Assembly (NCBI GenBank): GCA_017960605.1
Contig: JAGCYV010000014.1
Location: 1 to 45,308, forward strand
Direction: 5' to 3'
Origin: Bacteroidales bacterium
GTDB lineage: Bacteria > Bacteroidota > Bacteroidia > Bacteroidales > P3
DNA length: 45,308 nt
This document shows, one piece after another, positions 6,477 through 15,843 of the stretch. A model generated the notes under the pieces. The model saw only the letters and a list, made by a program, of their open reading frames with translations. It was not told the DNA's origin and ran no database searches. Made by a program: the position numbers and the translations under genes. Position 1 is the stretch's first letter, and each line of letters starts with the position of its first letter.

Positions 6477-7034
6477 ATGAGACGGATTTGGATTGCTGTT
6501 GTGAAGCTGTGTGGCTGGAAATTAAACCTTCCCGAGCCCGGTACGCGACCTGAGTTGAGTCGCTGCGTTTTCGTCGTAGCGCCCCACACGTCGATCGACG
6601 ACTTCCTGGTGGGCATAGCTTACCTGTGGGCCCTCAACGTGAACGGCCACGTGTTCATCAAGAAGGAGTTTTTCCGCTGGCCGGTAAAACGGTTGATGCT
6701 GAAAAACGGATGCATCCCGATAGACCGGGGCAACCGCCACAACGGCATGATCGAAGCCGCCGTGCACGAGTTCGGCAAGGGCGACACCTTCTCGCTGGTC
6801 ATCACCCCCGAGGCCACCCGCAAGCCGGTACGGCGCTGGAAACGCGGATTCTGGGAGATAGCTCATCGGGCGAACGTGCCGATAGTGCCGGCCTATCTCG
6901 ACTTCAGCAAGAAAGCGGTAGGGATTTTCAATGCCGTAACACCCACGGACGATTTCGAGGCCGACCTACTCAACATCCGCCGCCTCTACAAAAAAGAGAT
7001 GGCCAAATATCCGGAAAAGTTCATTGAAACTTGA
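6477..7034 (+). CDS. 1-acyl-glycerol-3-phosphate acyltransferase-like protein (PlsC family)
   Basis: A 185-residue member of the lysophospholipid acyltransferase family, which moves an acyl chain onto lysophosphatidic acid or a similar acceptor at the inner membrane. The catalytic HX4D motif is seen in APHTSIDDFLVG and the glycerol-phosphate binding motif as TPEATRKPVRRWKRGF, with Ala where EGTR is usual. The start at 6477 (MRRIWIAVVKLCGW) follows a good promoter by about 10 bp; the longer ORF reads through that promoter and is rejected. The protein is shorter than housekeeping PlsC (about 240) and resembles the small MGLYR-type branch, so the acceptor is uncertain. purL follows after 30 bp on the same strand, probably on the same transcript. 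Confidence 0.85.
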   Translation: MRRIWIAVVKLCGWKLNLPEPGTRPELSRCVFVVAPHTSIDDFLVGIAYLWALNVNGHVFIKKEFFRWPVKRLMLKNGCIPIDRGNRHNGMIEAAVHEFGKGDTFSLVITPEATRKPVRRWKRGFWEIAHRANVPIVPAYLDFSKKAVGIFNAVTPTDDFEADLLNIRRLYKKEMAKYPEKFIET

Positions 7035-7064
7035 GAATATTACCGATAATAAACACACAATAAT

Positions 7065-10000
7065 ATGGTTAGAAGAATCTTTGTTGAAAAGAAGCCCGCT
7101 TACGCCGTGAAGGCCAAGGAGCTGAAGAACGAAATGAGCGAATATCTGGGCATCGAGGCCGAGGAGGTGCGCGTGCTGATACGCTACGACGTGGAGAACG
7201 TGAGCGACACCACCTATGCACAGGCCAAGCAGACGGTGTTCAGCGAGCCGCCGGTAGATGACATCTATGACGAGGAGTTCCCCCACAAAGCCGACGACTT
7301 CTGCTTTACGGTGGAGTACCTGCCGGGCCAGTTCGACCAGCGTGCCGACAGCGCCGAGCAATGCGTCAAACTGCTGAACGATAGCGAGGAACCCATCATC
7401 AAGAGCGCCACCACATACGTCATCAGCGGCCGCCTCGGCGACGAGCAGCGACAAGCGGTGGTGAAGCACTGCGTGAACCCCGTCGATAGCCGCGTCACCG
7501 ACGAACCCAAGCCCGAGACCCTGGAGGACCACTTCGACGAGCCCGCCGACGTGATTACCTTCGACGGTTACAAGGACATGGACGAGCCTCAGCTAAAAGA
7601 GCTCTACGGCAGTTTGGGTCTGGCTATGACCTTTGCCGACTTCAAACACATCCAGCGCTACTTCCACGATGAGGAGCACCGCGACCCCACGATGACCGAA
7701 ATCCGTGTGCTCGACACCTACTGGAGCGACCACTGCCGCCACACCACCTTCGCCACCGAACTGAAGGATGTGAAGTTCGACGAGGGCTATTACAAGCCCC
7801 TCATCGAGGGTGCTTTCCATCAGTATCTGGCTGACCATAAGGAGCATTACACCGGTCGCAACGACAAGTTCGTCTGCCTGATGGACATCGGCACCCTGGC
7901 CGCCAAGCGGCTCAAGAAAGCCGGCATCCTCGACGACCAAGAGCCCAGCGACGAAATCAACGCCTGCTCCATCGTGGTGCCTGTGGTCATCGACGGCAAC
8001 AAGGAGGAGTGGCTCATCAACTTCAAGAATGAGACCCACAACCATCCGACAGAGATTGAGCCCTTCGGTGGTGCCGCCACCTGCCTGGGCGGCTGCATCC
8101 GCGACCCGTTGTCGGGACGCACATATGTCTATCAGGCCATGCGCGTCACCGGTGCCGCCGACCCCACCAAACCTCTCAACGAAACGCTTGCAGGAAAGCT
8201 GCCGCAACGCAAGATTGTCACCACCGCAGCCCACGGCTACAGTAGCTATGGCAACCAAATTGGCTTGGCCACGGGCTTGGTGAACGAGATATACCACCCC
8301 AACTATGTGGCCAAGCGCATGGAGATCGGCGCCGTGATAGCCGCCGCTCCACGTCGTGCCGTGAAGCGCCTCACCAGTGACCCGGGCGATGTCATCATCC
8401 TATTGGGTGGCCGCACCGGCCGCGATGGTATCGGCGGTGCCACGGGTGCCTCGAAGAGTCATACCACCAAGAGTTTGACCACCTGCGGAGCCGAGGTGCA
8501 GAAGGGTAATGCCCCCACTGAGCGCAAGATTCAGCGCCTGTTCCGCCGCGAAGAGGTCTCCTCCATCATCAAGAAATGCAACGACTTCGGTGCCGGCGGC
8601 GTGAGCGTGGCCATCGGCGAGCTGGCCGACGGATTGCAGATCAACCTGGATAAAGTCCCCAAGAAATACGCTGGATTGGACGGTACCGAACTGGCCATCA
8701 GCGAGAGCCAGGAACGCATGGCCGTGGTGGTCGATCCGAAGGACGTGGATTTGATGCTCAAGTATGCCGACGAAGAGAATCTCGAGGCCACCGTGGTGGC
8801 CACCGTCACCGAGAATCCTCGTATGGTCATCAGCTGGCGCGGCAAGGAGATTGTCAACCTCAGCCGTCGCTTCATCGACACCAACGGCGCCCATCAGGAA
8901 ACGACGGTGAGCGTCAGTATGCCCGAGAAACCGGAAAATCTGGAGAAACAGGAATGTCCGGATGTTCGCAGCCTATGGTTGCGGACGCTGGCTGACCTCA
9001 ACGTCTGCTCGCAGAAGGGCTTGGTAGAGATGTTCGACAGCTCAATTGGCGCCGGCAGCGTGGTGATGCCCTTCGGCGGCAAATACCAGCTCACGCCCAC
9101 ACAGAGCATGATTGGCAAACTGCCACTACTCGACGGCAAATGCGACACCGTGACCATCATGAGCTACGGCATGGACCCCTATCAGACCTCGTGGAGCCCG
9201 TTCCATGGTGCCGTCTATGCCGTGCTGAGCTCGGTGGCCAAGATTGCTGCCGCCGGTGGCGACGCCAGCCGTGTGCGCCTCACCTTCCAGGAATACTTCA
9301 AGAAACTGGGCAACAATCCTTACCGCTGGGGAGAACCCTTCGCCGCATTGCTCGGTGCCTACAACACCCAGATGGGTTTGAAGTTACCCGCCATCGGAGG
9401 CAAGGACTCGATGAGTGGCACCTTCAATGACATCGACGTGCCGCCGACGCTCTGCTCCTTCGCCGTAGGCATCAGCGACTTGCAGCATGTCGTCACCCCC
9501 GAGTTGAAGCAAGTTGGAAGCCGTCTGGTGTTGCTTGATGTGAAGGAGAAAGAGTTCGGCATGCCCGACTACGAGGATGCTCTGAACCAGTATGCCGCCC
9601 TGCGGAAAGCCATCGAGGCAGGACAGGTGCGCAGCGCCTACGCCCTCGGCTTCGGCGGCATCATCGAGGCCGTCAGCAAGATGGCCTTCGGCAACAAGTT
9701 GGGTGTGAAACTGAGTGCCACATACGACCTCACTGCCAAACACTACGGCTGGATTGTCGTCGAGGTGAAGGATGCCAATAGCCTACCTTTCCACTGCAAG
9801 GAGATTGGCGAAGTCACCGCAGAACCCGTCTTCGAGGTGGCAACCAACGGGAGCAACCTGTCACAACAGGCTGGCGAGAAGATTGCCCTCGAAGAGGCCC
9901 TCGCCGCCTGGCAGAAGACCCTCGAAGGAGTCTTCCCCACCAGGACAAACACGCCCATTAAACCCATTAAAACCACCGAGCCTATAAACTATAAAGACAT

Positions 10001-10823
10001 CCATATCTGTGCCCACAAGGTGGCGAAGCCGCACGTCTTTATCCCCGCTTTTCCCGGCACCAACTGCGAGTATGACAGTGCCCGCGCCTTCAACCGCGCC
10101 GGTGCCGAGAGCGAGATTATCGTCTTCCGCAACCAAAACGGCCAACAGATCCGCGAGAGCGTGGATGCCTATGTCGATGCCATCCGCCGCAGCCAGATTG
10201 TCATGATACCTGGCGGCTTCAGCGCCGGCGACGAGCCCGAAGGCAGCGCCAAATTCATCACCAGCGTCTTCCGCAACCAGCGCATCGCCGACGCCGTGAT
10301 GGAACTGCTCCAGAAGCGCGACGGCCTGATGCTCGGCATCTGCAACGGCTTCCAGGCCCTGGTAAAACTCGGCCTTGTGCCCTGCGGAGAGATCCGTCCG
10401 CAAGCCGAAGATGCCCCCACACTGACCTTCAACACCATCGGCCGCCACCAGAGCAAAATGGCCTACACGCGCGTCAGCAGCAATCTCAGCCCCTGGCTGC
10501 GGAAAGCCGAGCTGGGTGCCACCTATATTATACCCATCTCACACGGCGAGGGTCGCTTTGTGGCTCCTCAGGAGTGTATTGACCAACTCTTTGCGAACGG
10601 TCAAGTAGCCACACAGTACTGTGATATGGCAGGTGTGCCGACCATGGACGAAGAGTACAACATGAACGGCAGCTACTGCGCCATTGAGGGCATCACCAGT
10701 CCCGATGGTCGTGTCCTCGGCAAGATGGGCCACTCTGAGCGTTGGAGCAAAGGTTCCGCTATGAACATCCCCGGCAATCCCGACCAGCAGCTGTTCGAGA
10801 GCGGCGTGGAGTACTTCAAATAA
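7065..10823 (+). CDS. purL: Phosphoribosylformylglycinamidine synthase, single-chain
   Basis: The 1252-residue protein performs the ATP- and glutamine-dependent fourth step of purine synthesis, turning FGAR into FGAM. It is the large one-chain form with an N-terminal PurS-like domain, two AIRS-like synthetase halves (residues about 150-640 and 650-960), and a C-terminal class I glutamine amidotransferase from about residue 985. The amidotransferase nucleophile is Cys1093 in GICNGFQ, and the His/Glu pair is in SHGEGRF. The synthetase signature appears as YWSDHCRHTTF and FKNETHNHP. Its length matches the Gram-negative enzyme slightly shortened, as is normal in Bacteroidota. A strong terminator follows directly. 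Confidence 0.97.
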   Translation: MVRRIFVEKKPAYAVKAKELKNEMSEYLGIEAEEVRVLIRYDVENVSDTTYAQAKQTVFSEPPVDDIYDEEFPHKADDFCFTVEYLPGQFDQRADSAEQCVKLLNDSEEPIIKSATTYVISGRLGDEQRQAVVKHCVNPVDSRVTDEPKPETLEDHFDEPADVITFDGYKDMDEPQLKELYGSLGLAMTFADFKHIQRYFHDEEHRDPTMTEIRVLDTYWSDHCRHTTFATELKDVKFDEGYYKPLIEGAFHQYLADHKEHYTGRNDKFVCLMDIGTLAAKRLKKAGILDDQEPSDEINACSIVVPVVIDGNKEEWLINFKNETHNHPTEIEPFGGAATCLGGCIRDPLSGRTYVYQAMRVTGAADPTKPLNETLAGKLPQRKIVTTAAHGYSSYGNQIGLATGLVNEIYHPNYVAKRMEIGAVIAAAPRRAVKRLTSDPGDVIILLGGRTGRDGIGGATGASKSHTTKSLTTCGAEVQKGNAPTERKIQRLFRREEVSSIIKKCNDFGAGGVSVAIGELADGLQINLDKVPKKYAGLDGTELAISESQERMAVVVDPKDVDLMLKYADEENLEATVVATVTENPRMVISWRGKEIVNLSRRFIDTNGAHQETTVSVSMPEKPENLEKQECPDVRSLWLRTLADLNVCSQKGLVEMFDSSIGAGSVVMPFGGKYQLTPTQSMIGKLPLLDGKCDTVTIMSYGMDPYQTSWSPFHGAVYAVLSSVAKIAAAGGDASRVRLTFQEYFKKLGNNPYRWGEPFAALLGAYNTQMGLKLPAIGGKDSMSGTFNDIDVPPTLCSFAVGISDLQHVVTPELKQVGSRLVLLDVKEKEFGMPDYEDALNQYAALRKAIEAGQVRSAYALGFGGIIEAVSKMAFGNKLGVKLSATYDLTAKHYGWIVVEVKDANSLPFHCKEIGEVTAEPVFEVATNGSNLSQQAGEKIALEEALAAWQKTLEGVFPTRTNTPIKPIKTTEPINYKDIHICAHKVAKPHVFIPAFPGTNCEYDSARAFNRAGAESEIIVFRNQNGQQIRESVDAYVDAIRRSQIVMIPGGFSAGDEPEGSAKFITSVFRNQRIADAVMELLQKRDGLMLGICNGFQALVKLGLVPCGEIRPQAEDAPTLTFNTIGRHQSKMAYTRVSSNLSPWLRKAELGATYIIPISHGEGRFVAPQECIDQLFANGQVATQYCDMAGVPTMDEEYNMNGSYCAIEGITSPDGRVLGKMGHSERWSKGSAMNIPGNPDQQLFESGVEYFK

Positions 10824-10845
10824 ACCGTTTTACCCAAACAAACGA

Positions 10846-10879
10846 GACGGGAGCACCCGCAAGGGACTCCCGTCTTTTT
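10846..10879 (+). terminator. Terminator after purL
   Basis: GACGGGAG (10846-10853) pairs with CTCCCGTC (10867-10874) and is followed by TTTTT. The T-run ends only 8 bp before the ATG of the GH97 gene, leaving no room for a normal promoter between them. Confidence 0.9.
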
Positions 10880-10887
10880 AGAACAAT

Positions 10888-13290
10888 ATGAAGCAGATAG
10901 TTATTTCGATACTGATTGTACTGGCGACGGTCTTCTCCGTCAACGGCCAGACGGCGACAGAATCACTCAAGAGCCCCGATGGGCGCATGGAACTGCGCTT
11001 CGAGCTGAAGGACAGCGTGCCCTATTACAGCCTCTATCGCGACGGCAAGGCTGTGGTGCTGCCGTCGAAGATGGGCTTCACCCTCGAATGGCGCGACGAC
11101 TTGGCACACGCTTTTGTCCTCAAGGACGCACAGTATAGCACTTTCGATGAGACATGGCAGCCTGTCTGGGGCGAGGAGGCCAATATCCGCAACCACTACA
11201 ACGAGATGCTGGTCACTCTGGAGCAGCCTGCGGGAGCCGTCGAGAGCGCCGACGGACGTTCAAAGACGATAGCCACCGTTATGCAGATTCGCTTCCGCCT
11301 CTACGACGACGGCCTTGGCTTCCGCTACGAGTTCCCCATCGACAACGCGCTGGTATGCTTCTGGTTTAAGGAGGAGCTGACAGAGTTCGTGATGACAGGC
11401 GACCACACTGCATGGTGGATACCCGGCGACTACGACACGCAGGAGTACAACTACACATGCAGCCGTCTCTCGCAGATTGACAGCCTCTGGGAGAAAAGCC
11501 ATGAACACGGCGGCTGGCCGTGGACGGCCTTCTCGCGCACCGGCGTGCAGACTGCCTTGCAGATGAAGACCGACGACGGCCTTTACATCAATATCCACGA
11601 GGCCGCCACGCTCGACTACCCGACCATGCACTTAGAACTCAAAAAGGTTCTTAACGCTATTGGAGTTACGATTACTACTTATGAAGATAGGACGAAGAGT
11701 TTTGATTATGTTGATGAGGGTATTTCTGAATGTGTATTCCAAGTCCATCTCTGCCCTGACGCCACTGGCTACAAGGGTCGTATGCAGGCGCCCTGCCACA
11801 CTCCGTGGCGCACCGTCATGGTGTGCGAAAAGGCCACCGACGTGCTGCGTTCGCGGCTCATACTCAACCTCAACGAGCCTTGTGCGTTGGAGGATGTCAG
11901 CTGGATACACCCCGTGAAGTACATGGGCGTGTGGTGGGAGATGATCAGCGGCAAGAGCACCTGGAGTTACACCAACGACTACCCCTCGGTGCGCCTTGGC
12001 GAGACCGACTTTGAACATGCCACACCCAACGGCACCCACGGCGCCAATAACGCCAATGTGCGCCGCTACATCGATTTCGCTGCGGCCAATGGCTTCGACG
12101 CCCTCCTCATTGAGGGCTGGAACGTCGGCTGGGAAGACTGGTATGGCAAGCAGAAGGAGTTCGTCTTTGACTTTCTCACCCCTTATCCCGACTTCGACCT
12201 GCCCGCATTGAACCATTATGCTCACCAGAAGGGCATCCGCCTTATCATGCACCACGAAAGCAGTGCCTCCACTGTCAACTACGAGCGATGGATGGACACC
12301 GCGTACCGCTTGATGAACCGCTACGGCTACGACGCTGTGAAGAGCGGCTACGTGGGCACTATCATTCCCTTCGCTGAAGGCCACTACAGCCAACCCATCA
12401 ACAACCACTATCACTACGCCATCGTCGAGGCCGCCAAGCACCACATCATGGTCAACGCCCACGAGGCGGTGCGCCCCACCGGCCTCTGCCGTACCTGGCC
12501 CAACATGATTGGCAACGAGAGCGCCATGGGCACCGAGTTCCGTGAGCGGATACACCCAGGCCACACTGCCATACTGCCCTTCACCCGCCTGCAGGGCGGC
12601 CCGATGGACTACACCCCCGGCATCTTCGAGCCAGACATGGGCAAGATTGTCCCCTGGGGCCAGAAGATGAGCCATACCATCTGCAACCAGCTCGGCCTCT
12701 ACGTCACATTCTACTCGCCGCTACAGATGGCTGCCGATTTCCCCGAGCACTACGAGCCGTATATGGACGCCTTCCAGTTCATCAAAGACGTAGCAGTCGA
12801 TTGGGACACCAGCATCTACCTCTACGCCGAGCCGGGCGACTATATCGTCACTGTCCGCAAGCCGAAGGTGTCATCATTGAACACGGCCGCCGACGGCCTC
12901 GGTGAGCTGCCCGACGGCAAGAAGGGTGTCATCAGCGGTGCCGCACGATACGTGTTTGCCTTGGATGAAGGCGGACGTTTGGCCTCAGAGGTCAGAGGCG
13001 ATATGCCAACTATTGGCAACTTGTTTGAGCCGCGCGATGTCTGGTATATCGGCGGCATTACCGACGAGACCGCTCGTGAGTTCAGCGTCAAACTCGACTT
13101 CCTGGAGAAAGGCAAGACCTACGAGGCCATTATCTACGCCGATGCTAAGGATGCCAGTGGCCTCCCCGGCGAGGGCTACAATCCGCAGGCCTACACCATC
13201 ACCAAGAAGAAGGTCACCAGCAAGACTACCCTCAAACTCAAGATGGCCCCCTGTGGCGGCTTCGCCGTCTCAATCCGTGAGATTATATGA
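10888..13290 (+). CDS. GH97 glycoside hydrolase, SusB-like inverting alpha-glucosidase type
   Basis: An 800-residue exported enzyme with signal peptide MKQIVISILIVLATVFSVNG. Residues about 25-290 are the N-terminal super-sandwich, about 300-600 the catalytic barrel, and the rest the C-terminal sheet. Glu457 (MHHESS), Glu526 (NAHEAVRPTG) and Glu550 (MGTEF) are spaced 69 and 24 apart, as are catalytic Glu439, Glu508 and Glu532 of SusB as I recall them. That places this enzyme in the inverting alpha-glucosidase branch, probably in the periplasm. Oddity: 11631-11740 is only about 35% G+C, with A/T-ending codons inside an otherwise GC-rich gene, and the protein seems about 25 residues longer there than relatives. 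The stop overlaps the GH78 start (ATGA), so the two are translationally coupled. Confidence 0.93.
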   Translation: MKQIVISILIVLATVFSVNGQTATESLKSPDGRMELRFELKDSVPYYSLYRDGKAVVLPSKMGFTLEWRDDLAHAFVLKDAQYSTFDETWQPVWGEEANIRNHYNEMLVTLEQPAGAVESADGRSKTIATVMQIRFRLYDDGLGFRYEFPIDNALVCFWFKEELTEFVMTGDHTAWWIPGDYDTQEYNYTCSRLSQIDSLWEKSHEHGGWPWTAFSRTGVQTALQMKTDDGLYINIHEAATLDYPTMHLELKKVLNAIGVTITTYEDRTKSFDYVDEGISECVFQVHLCPDATGYKGRMQAPCHTPWRTVMVCEKATDVLRSRLILNLNEPCALEDVSWIHPVKYMGVWWEMISGKSTWSYTNDYPSVRLGETDFEHATPNGTHGANNANVRRYIDFAAANGFDALLIEGWNVGWEDWYGKQKEFVFDFLTPYPDFDLPALNHYAHQKGIRLIMHHESSASTVNYERWMDTAYRLMNRYGYDAVKSGYVGTIIPFAEGHYSQPINNHYHYAIVEAAKHHIMVNAHEAVRPTGLCRTWPNMIGNESAMGTEFRERIHPGHTAILPFTRLQGGPMDYTPGIFEPDMGKIVPWGQKMSHTICNQLGLYVTFYSPLQMAADFPEHYEPYMDAFQFIKDVAVDWDTSIYLYAEPGDYIVTVRKPKVSSLNTAADGLGELPDGKKGVISGAARYVFALDEGGRLASEVRGDMPTIGNLFEPRDVWYIGGITDETAREFSVKLDFLEKGKTYEAIIYADAKDASGLPGEGYNPQAYTITKKKVTSKTTLKLKMAPCGGFAVSIREII

Positions 13291-15512
13291 AACGCCTGAT
13301 AGTCATATCCCTATTGCTGCTCTTGGCAGCCACTGCTTCGGCGCAGGAGTTCATCGGCTGTCGCACCGACAGCGGCTGGGCCGAGACCCCGATGCTACGC
13401 AAGACATTCACCCTTACGGCCAGTGATTTCAAACACCACGACTTCCAAACTTTGACGTTCACCGTCGATGTCACGTCGCTGGGCTACCACGAGGTGTACG
13501 TAAACGGGGTGAAAGTAGGCGACGAGGTGCTTCAACCCGCCGTGTCGCAGCTCGACAAGCACGCCCTTACTGTCAGCTACGACATCACCGACCTTTTGCA
13601 TAAAGGCAAAAACGAGATAATGCTGTGGCTCGGACAGGGCTGGGGGCGCATCTACGGAACCCCTGCGGTGGCGAAGGTGGCGGTAATGCGTGAGGTGTCA
13701 GACGAAGAATGCGGCCTAAGCGACTATGTCGTCTGGACCGACAGCACATGGGAAGCCTCGCCGAGCGGCTACAGTTACACCGGCAGCTGGCAACCGCTGC
13801 AGTTCGGCGGCGAACGCTATGATGCACGAGTACAACCCGACTGGCGACCGGCTACGGTCTATGACGCAAAAGGCATCACCATTTCGAAACAGGAGTTCGA
13901 AGGCAACCGTATCGTCGACACGGTTCCTGAATATTATATAAGCCAGTTCGACTGGGAGAGAGACAGCACGGTGCTCGTCAGCTTCAACCGTGTGGTGACG
14001 GGCTGGTTTCAGGTGGAGTTCGAGCCCATGGCTCCCGGCACACGGGTGACCCTGGAGTATCTCGACCATTACAATGCCGCCCTACCGCACACCGAGCAGG
14101 ATGTCTACCTCGCGCGAGGCGACGGCCGCGAGTTGTTTACCAACCGCTTCCATACCCACACGTTCGAATATGTCCGCATCAAAGGAGCCCATATCATCGG
14201 TTGCCATGCATTACAAATCAGTGCCGTTGACCCGAAAGAGGGCGCCACCTTCGAATGCTCCGACCCTCGGTTGAACGCCATACACGATATGGTGAAGTAC
14301 ACCCTCAGCAACCTCACTCTCAGCGGCTATATGGTCGACTGCCCACACCTCGAGCGCATGGGCTATGGCGGCGACGGCAACTCCTCCACCATGACGCTAC
14401 AGACCCTCTGGGATGTGCGCTCAACCTACGCCAACTGGTTGCAGGCCTGGCACGACGCCATTCAGCCCGACGGCGAGCTGCCCTACGTGGCTCCCGCTTT
14501 CCGCACCGGCGGCGGCCCCTACTGGCAGGGCTTCGTGGTCAAGGCCCCGTGGCGAACCTACCTCAACTACGGCGACCGATACCTCATCAACAAACACTAT
14601 GATGACATGAAACGCTGGCTGGGGTACATCGAGCGGCACAGCGAGGACTATATCCTGCAACCGTGGCCCGACAATGAGCGGCACAGCTGGTTTCTGGGCG
14701 ACTGGGCCGTCCCCGAGGGGGTGGACAAAGGTGGCGAGAGTGTGCTGCATGCCAGCAGCTGCTTCATCAGCGACTGTCTGGCCGACATGGAGCAGATGGC
14801 GCACATGACAGGTCACCCCGGCGACGCACAACATTATGCCGAATGGCGGCAGAACCTCAACGCCTCAATCCACCGTAATTTCTATCACCCCGAGACGCAC
14901 ACTTACGCCAACGGCACGCCGCTTGACCAGTGCTACGCCCTGCTGATAGGCATACCGCCCGACAGCGCCACCGCCGCTGCCGTCAAGGAACAACTGCTCA
15001 AGGATTGTCACGGAAAGTACCGCGACCACATAGCCGCCGGCCTCGTCGGAGTCCCCATCTTCACCGAGTGGTGCATCCGCGAGCGGCAGGCCGACCTCAT
15101 GGCCACTATCCTCCATCAGGAGGACTATCCCGGCTATCTCAACATGGTAAACCAAGGTGCCACCACAACATGGGAGTCGTGGGACTGCGGCCGCCCAGGC
15201 AAGGAGGACCGCAGTCGCGTGCACAACTGCTACAACGGCATCGGCATCTGGTTCTATCAGGCACTGGCCGGTATCCGCCCCGATGAGCAGCAGCCCGGCT
15301 ACAAACACTTCTTCATCGACCCGCAGCCTTGCAAAGGCATCGAATGGGTGAGATGCACCAAGCCCACCCCCTATGGTACTATCCGTGTGGAACTCAGAAA
15401 CGGGCAACTGAAGATTGGAATTCCCGAAAGTACAACCGCAACTCTCTTCCCCGACACCCCCAACGAGCGCACTGTCGGGCCTGGAGAATGGACATTTGAA
15501 ACCAACCCATAA
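13287..15512 (+). CDS. Alpha-L-rhamnosidase-like glycoside hydrolase (GH78 family)
   Basis: The 741-residue protein has a signal peptide (MKRLIVISLLLLLAATASAQ) and is predicted to be periplasmic or cell-surface. An N-terminal rhamnosidase beta-sandwich region (about 40-330) has the typical GQGWGR and YHEVYVNG segments. The six-hairpin catalytic domain follows, with VDCPHLERMGYGGDG, which matches the acid-containing DCP...ER.GY.GD motif of the family. The HNCYNGIGIWFY segment near the C-terminus matches the conserved His region. It should remove terminal rhamnose from plant or bacterial glycans; the exact linkage cannot be read. The pairing with a GH97 enzyme suggests a substrate containing both glucose and rhamnose, which is an inference from context. 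No SusC/SusD pair is present in the window. Confidence 0.9.
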   Translation: MKRLIVISLLLLLAATASAQEFIGCRTDSGWAETPMLRKTFTLTASDFKHHDFQTLTFTVDVTSLGYHEVYVNGVKVGDEVLQPAVSQLDKHALTVSYDITDLLHKGKNEIMLWLGQGWGRIYGTPAVAKVAVMREVSDEECGLSDYVVWTDSTWEASPSGYSYTGSWQPLQFGGERYDARVQPDWRPATVYDAKGITISKQEFEGNRIVDTVPEYYISQFDWERDSTVLVSFNRVVTGWFQVEFEPMAPGTRVTLEYLDHYNAALPHTEQDVYLARGDGRELFTNRFHTHTFEYVRIKGAHIIGCHALQISAVDPKEGATFECSDPRLNAIHDMVKYTLSNLTLSGYMVDCPHLERMGYGGDGNSSTMTLQTLWDVRSTYANWLQAWHDAIQPDGELPYVAPAFRTGGGPYWQGFVVKAPWRTYLNYGDRYLINKHYDDMKRWLGYIERHSEDYILQPWPDNERHSWFLGDWAVPEGVDKGGESVLHASSCFISDCLADMEQMAHMTGHPGDAQHYAEWRQNLNASIHRNFYHPETHTYANGTPLDQCYALLIGIPPDSATAAAVKEQLLKDCHGKYRDHIAAGLVGVPIFTEWCIRERQADLMATILHQEDYPGYLNMVNQGATTTWESWDCGRPGKEDRSRVHNCYNGIGIWFYQALAGIRPDEQQPGYKHFFIDPQPCKGIEWVRCTKPTPYGTIRVELRNGQLKIGIPESTTATLFPDTPNERTVGPGEWTFETNP

Positions 15513-15516
15513 AATA

Positions 15517-15843
15517 ATGGCAAGCACCCCTGACTTTGTACAGTATATCATTGACCAATGCACCTGGGGCACCGCCAAAATCGAGGCCCGCAAGATGTTT
15601 GGCGACTATTGCGTCTATTGCGACGACAAGCCTTTCGGCCTTGTGTGCGACAACGGCTTCTACGTGAAGTCCACCGAGGCGGGACGCAAGCTGCTACGCA
15701 TCGAAGACATGCGTCCACCCTACTCCGGCGCCAAGCCCCACTTCTACATCGAAGACGTCGATGACCGCGAATATCTGTCGGCACTGGTGCACGCTACCTG
15801 CGCCGAACTGCCAGAACCAAAAACTAAAGTCAAAAAGAAATGA
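15517..15843 (+). CDS. TfoX N-terminal domain protein
   Basis: A small soluble protein of 108 residues consisting of a TfoX N-terminal domain. The family core is visible as ARKMFGDYCVYCDDKPFGLVCDNGFYVKS followed by PPYSGAKPHFYIED. The start at 15517 lies 4 bp after the GH78 stop; the longer ORF overlaps GH78 and is rejected. The C-terminal half of true competence regulator TfoX/Sxy is absent, so a role in competence should not be assumed. Single-domain proteins of this type are common and their function is unknown. It overlaps the next gene by 4 bp (ATGA) and so belongs to the glycosidase operon. Confidence 0.9.
   Translation: MASTPDFVQYIIDQCTWGTAKIEARKMFGDYCVYCDDKPFGLVCDNGFYVKSTEAGRKLLRIEDMRPPYSGAKPHFYIEDVDDREYLSALVHATCAELPEPKTKVKKK

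Noticed and set aside
15517-15843. Competence regulator TfoX with comF as a natural competence system
   Set aside because: Only the N-terminal TfoX domain is present, comF lies 16 kb away in a different operon, and no DNA uptake genes are seen.
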